A DNA stretch of 6,757 bases. It comes from Chloroflexi bacterium UBA2235. Lineage in GTDB: Bacteria > Chloroflexota > UBA11872 > UBA12225. Below are positions 6,143 through 6,757 of this stretch, piece after piece. The translations under genes were made by a program, and so were the position numbers. The notes below the pieces were generated by a model, which saw only the letters and a program-made list of their open reading frames with translations, was not told the origin of the DNA and did not search any database. The stretch covers positions 3,586 to 10,342 of the forward strand of contig DDYL01000029.1 of assembly GCA_002347925.1 (NCBI GenBank). Reading direction: 5' to 3'. Position 1 is the first letter of the stretch. Each line of letters starts with the position of its first letter.

Positions 6143-6303
6143 GAGGTCTGGTCTCCGTTCAGTGTGGGCCGGATGCCGCCGTTACGGCGCGTCCCGGCGG
6201 TTAGCGCGTGGCTACGCTATCAGACTTTGAAGCGCTTCGCTAGTGTCAGGGTCCTTCGGGTTGGGGTCCGCTGGAGGATTTGTTCGTTATCATTGCGTCC
6301 GAC
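6143..6303. other. Divergent intergenic spacer between the ZIP-like gene and tRNA-Thr
   Basis: This spacer must hold the promoters of two divergent genes. A perfect 10-bp palindrome, GAAGCGCTTC, lies at 6229-6238. On the plus strand, TATCAT (6288-6293) is a possible -10 for the tRNA, starting transcription just before it, but no -35 is found at 16-18 bp. No convincing minus-strand promoter for the ZIP-like gene was recognised. Confidence 0.4.
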
Positions 6304-6378
6304 GCCGATGTAGCTCAGGGGTAGAGCAGCTGTTTCGTAAACAGCAGGCCGTGGGTTCGAATCCCACCATCGGCTCCA
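6304..6378 (+). tRNA. tRNA-Thr, anticodon CGU (reads ACG)
   Basis: A complete cloverleaf of 75 nt. The acceptor stem GCCGATG (6304-6310) pairs perfectly with CATCGGC (6368-6374). The D stem is GCTC/GAGC (6313-6316/6324-6327). The anticodon stem GCTGT/ACAGC (6329-6333/6341-6345) closes the 7-nt loop TTCGTAA, giving anticodon CGT at 6336-6338. The variable loop has 5 nt, and the T arm is GTGGG/CCCAC with loop TTCGAAT (6356-6362). The discriminator T6375 is followed by an encoded CCA (6376-6378). No mismatches are seen in any stem, so the gene looks functional. It stands alone among protein genes transcribed the other way, and its 3' end is a conceivable integration site, although no repeated copy of that end is present in the window. 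Confidence 0.96.
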
Positions 6379-6415
6379 GTCTCTTCCAATGCTTGTTCAG
6401 AAGGCGCGCAATCTA

Positions 6416-6757
6416 CTATGTCCCCACTGAAAGAGCCTGCTGGACAGTGATCAGCTCCTGCCAAGCCCGTTTCGCTGATGGGATGCTTTCTCGCACCCTG
6501 GCGAACTCAGCGTGGGCGAGTTTTTCGGCCAACTCGGCCTTCTCAACCGCTGCCCGGGTAGTTGCCACGAGTGATGATGCGTCGCGCACTGCGGTGTTGG
6601 CCCGGTGCCAACTCACCGAGGCGGCGTGGGCATCGTCATTTGGCTGAAGCTGCCTGGACTTAATCAGTGTCCACTCGTGGTCGGCTTCGGAAAATGCGGC
6701 CTCCGCTGTCGCAAGCAAGGTTCGATGCTCATTGAGAGCTGCGGCAGTTTGCATAAC
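6416..6757 (-). CDS. Unrecognised Ala/Glu-rich, probably coiled-coil protein (C-terminal part)
   Basis: An open frame reads from the right edge to a TAG at 6418-6416. An ATG at 6754 is the only visible start, but the frame is still open at the edge (codon GTT before it), and no Shine-Dalgarno can be checked, so the gene may be longer than the 112 aa seen from that ATG. The sequence is rich in Ala, Glu, Arg and Lys, with almost no Gly or Pro, and contains runs such as AAVEKAELAEKLAHAEF, suggesting long helices or a coiled coil. No signal peptide, membrane segment or catalytic motif is visible. It converges on the tRNA gene, ending 38 bases past it. I do not recognise the family. The high share of G or C at third codon positions near its end supports coding. 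Confidence 0.5.
   Translation of the reverse strand, partial: VMQTAAALNEHRTLLATAEAAFSEADHEWTLIKSRQLQPNDDAHAASVSWHRANTAVRDASSLVATTRAAVEKAELAEKLAHAEFARVRESIPSAKRAWQELITVQQALSVGT

Noticed and set aside
6356..6378. tRNA 3' end as an attachment site with a repeated copy
   Set aside because: No second copy of the tRNA 3' end was found in the window, and no integrase is visible.
6243..6647. Plus-strand open frame of 134 codons
   Set aside because: It runs through the whole tRNA gene and overlaps the more plausible minus-strand frame.

Overview
The window reads as chromosomal DNA of a moderately GC-rich Gram-negative bacterium. A proteobacterium, perhaps an alphaproteobacterium, fits best. The hints are twin-arginine-type signal peptides on periplasmic solute-binding proteins, a tRNA-Thr(CGU) gene that encodes its own CCA end, and long (~680-695 aa) family 5 binding proteins. 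This placement is an inference from style, not from a marker gene.

Layout, left to right. All protein genes lie on the minus strand. Positions 1-54 hold a perfect 7-bp hairpin just beyond the end of the first gene. Positions 55-2100 encode an ABC-transporter solute-binding protein (family 5, DppA/OppA-like). A 246-bp gap (2101-2346) follows, with two candidate sigma70-type promoters and several short repeats. Positions 2347-4434 encode a second, paralogous binding protein. Positions 4435-4690 form a regulatory-looking leader: a candidate promoter, a dyad, a small hairpin, an 11-bp inverted repeat reaching the start codon, and a strong intrinsic terminator that closes the next gene. Positions 4691-6142 encode an unusual membrane protein, a ZIP-family metal transporter with a cyclic-nucleotide-binding domain and a His-rich loop inserted between its two membrane halves. 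Positions 6143-6303 are a divergent intergenic spacer. Positions 6304-6378 are a complete tRNA-Thr(CGU) on the plus strand. Positions 6416-6757 hold the C-terminal part of an unrecognised Ala/Glu-rich, probably coiled-coil protein that may continue past the right edge.

How it fits together. The two binding proteins would capture a solute, probably a peptide or other oligomeric or glycosidic compound, in the periplasm for an ABC importer whose permease and ATPase genes are not in this window. They lie in tandem but seem able to be transcribed separately. The ZIP-like gene is its own unit, cut off from the binding-protein genes by the terminator at 4627-4660. The points most worth a second look are the ZIP/cyclic-nucleotide-binding fusion with altered metal-site residues, and the leader of the 4434 gene, where two mutually exclusive pairings can be drawn, one of which covers the start codon. 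No mobile element, CRISPR array or defence system was seen.
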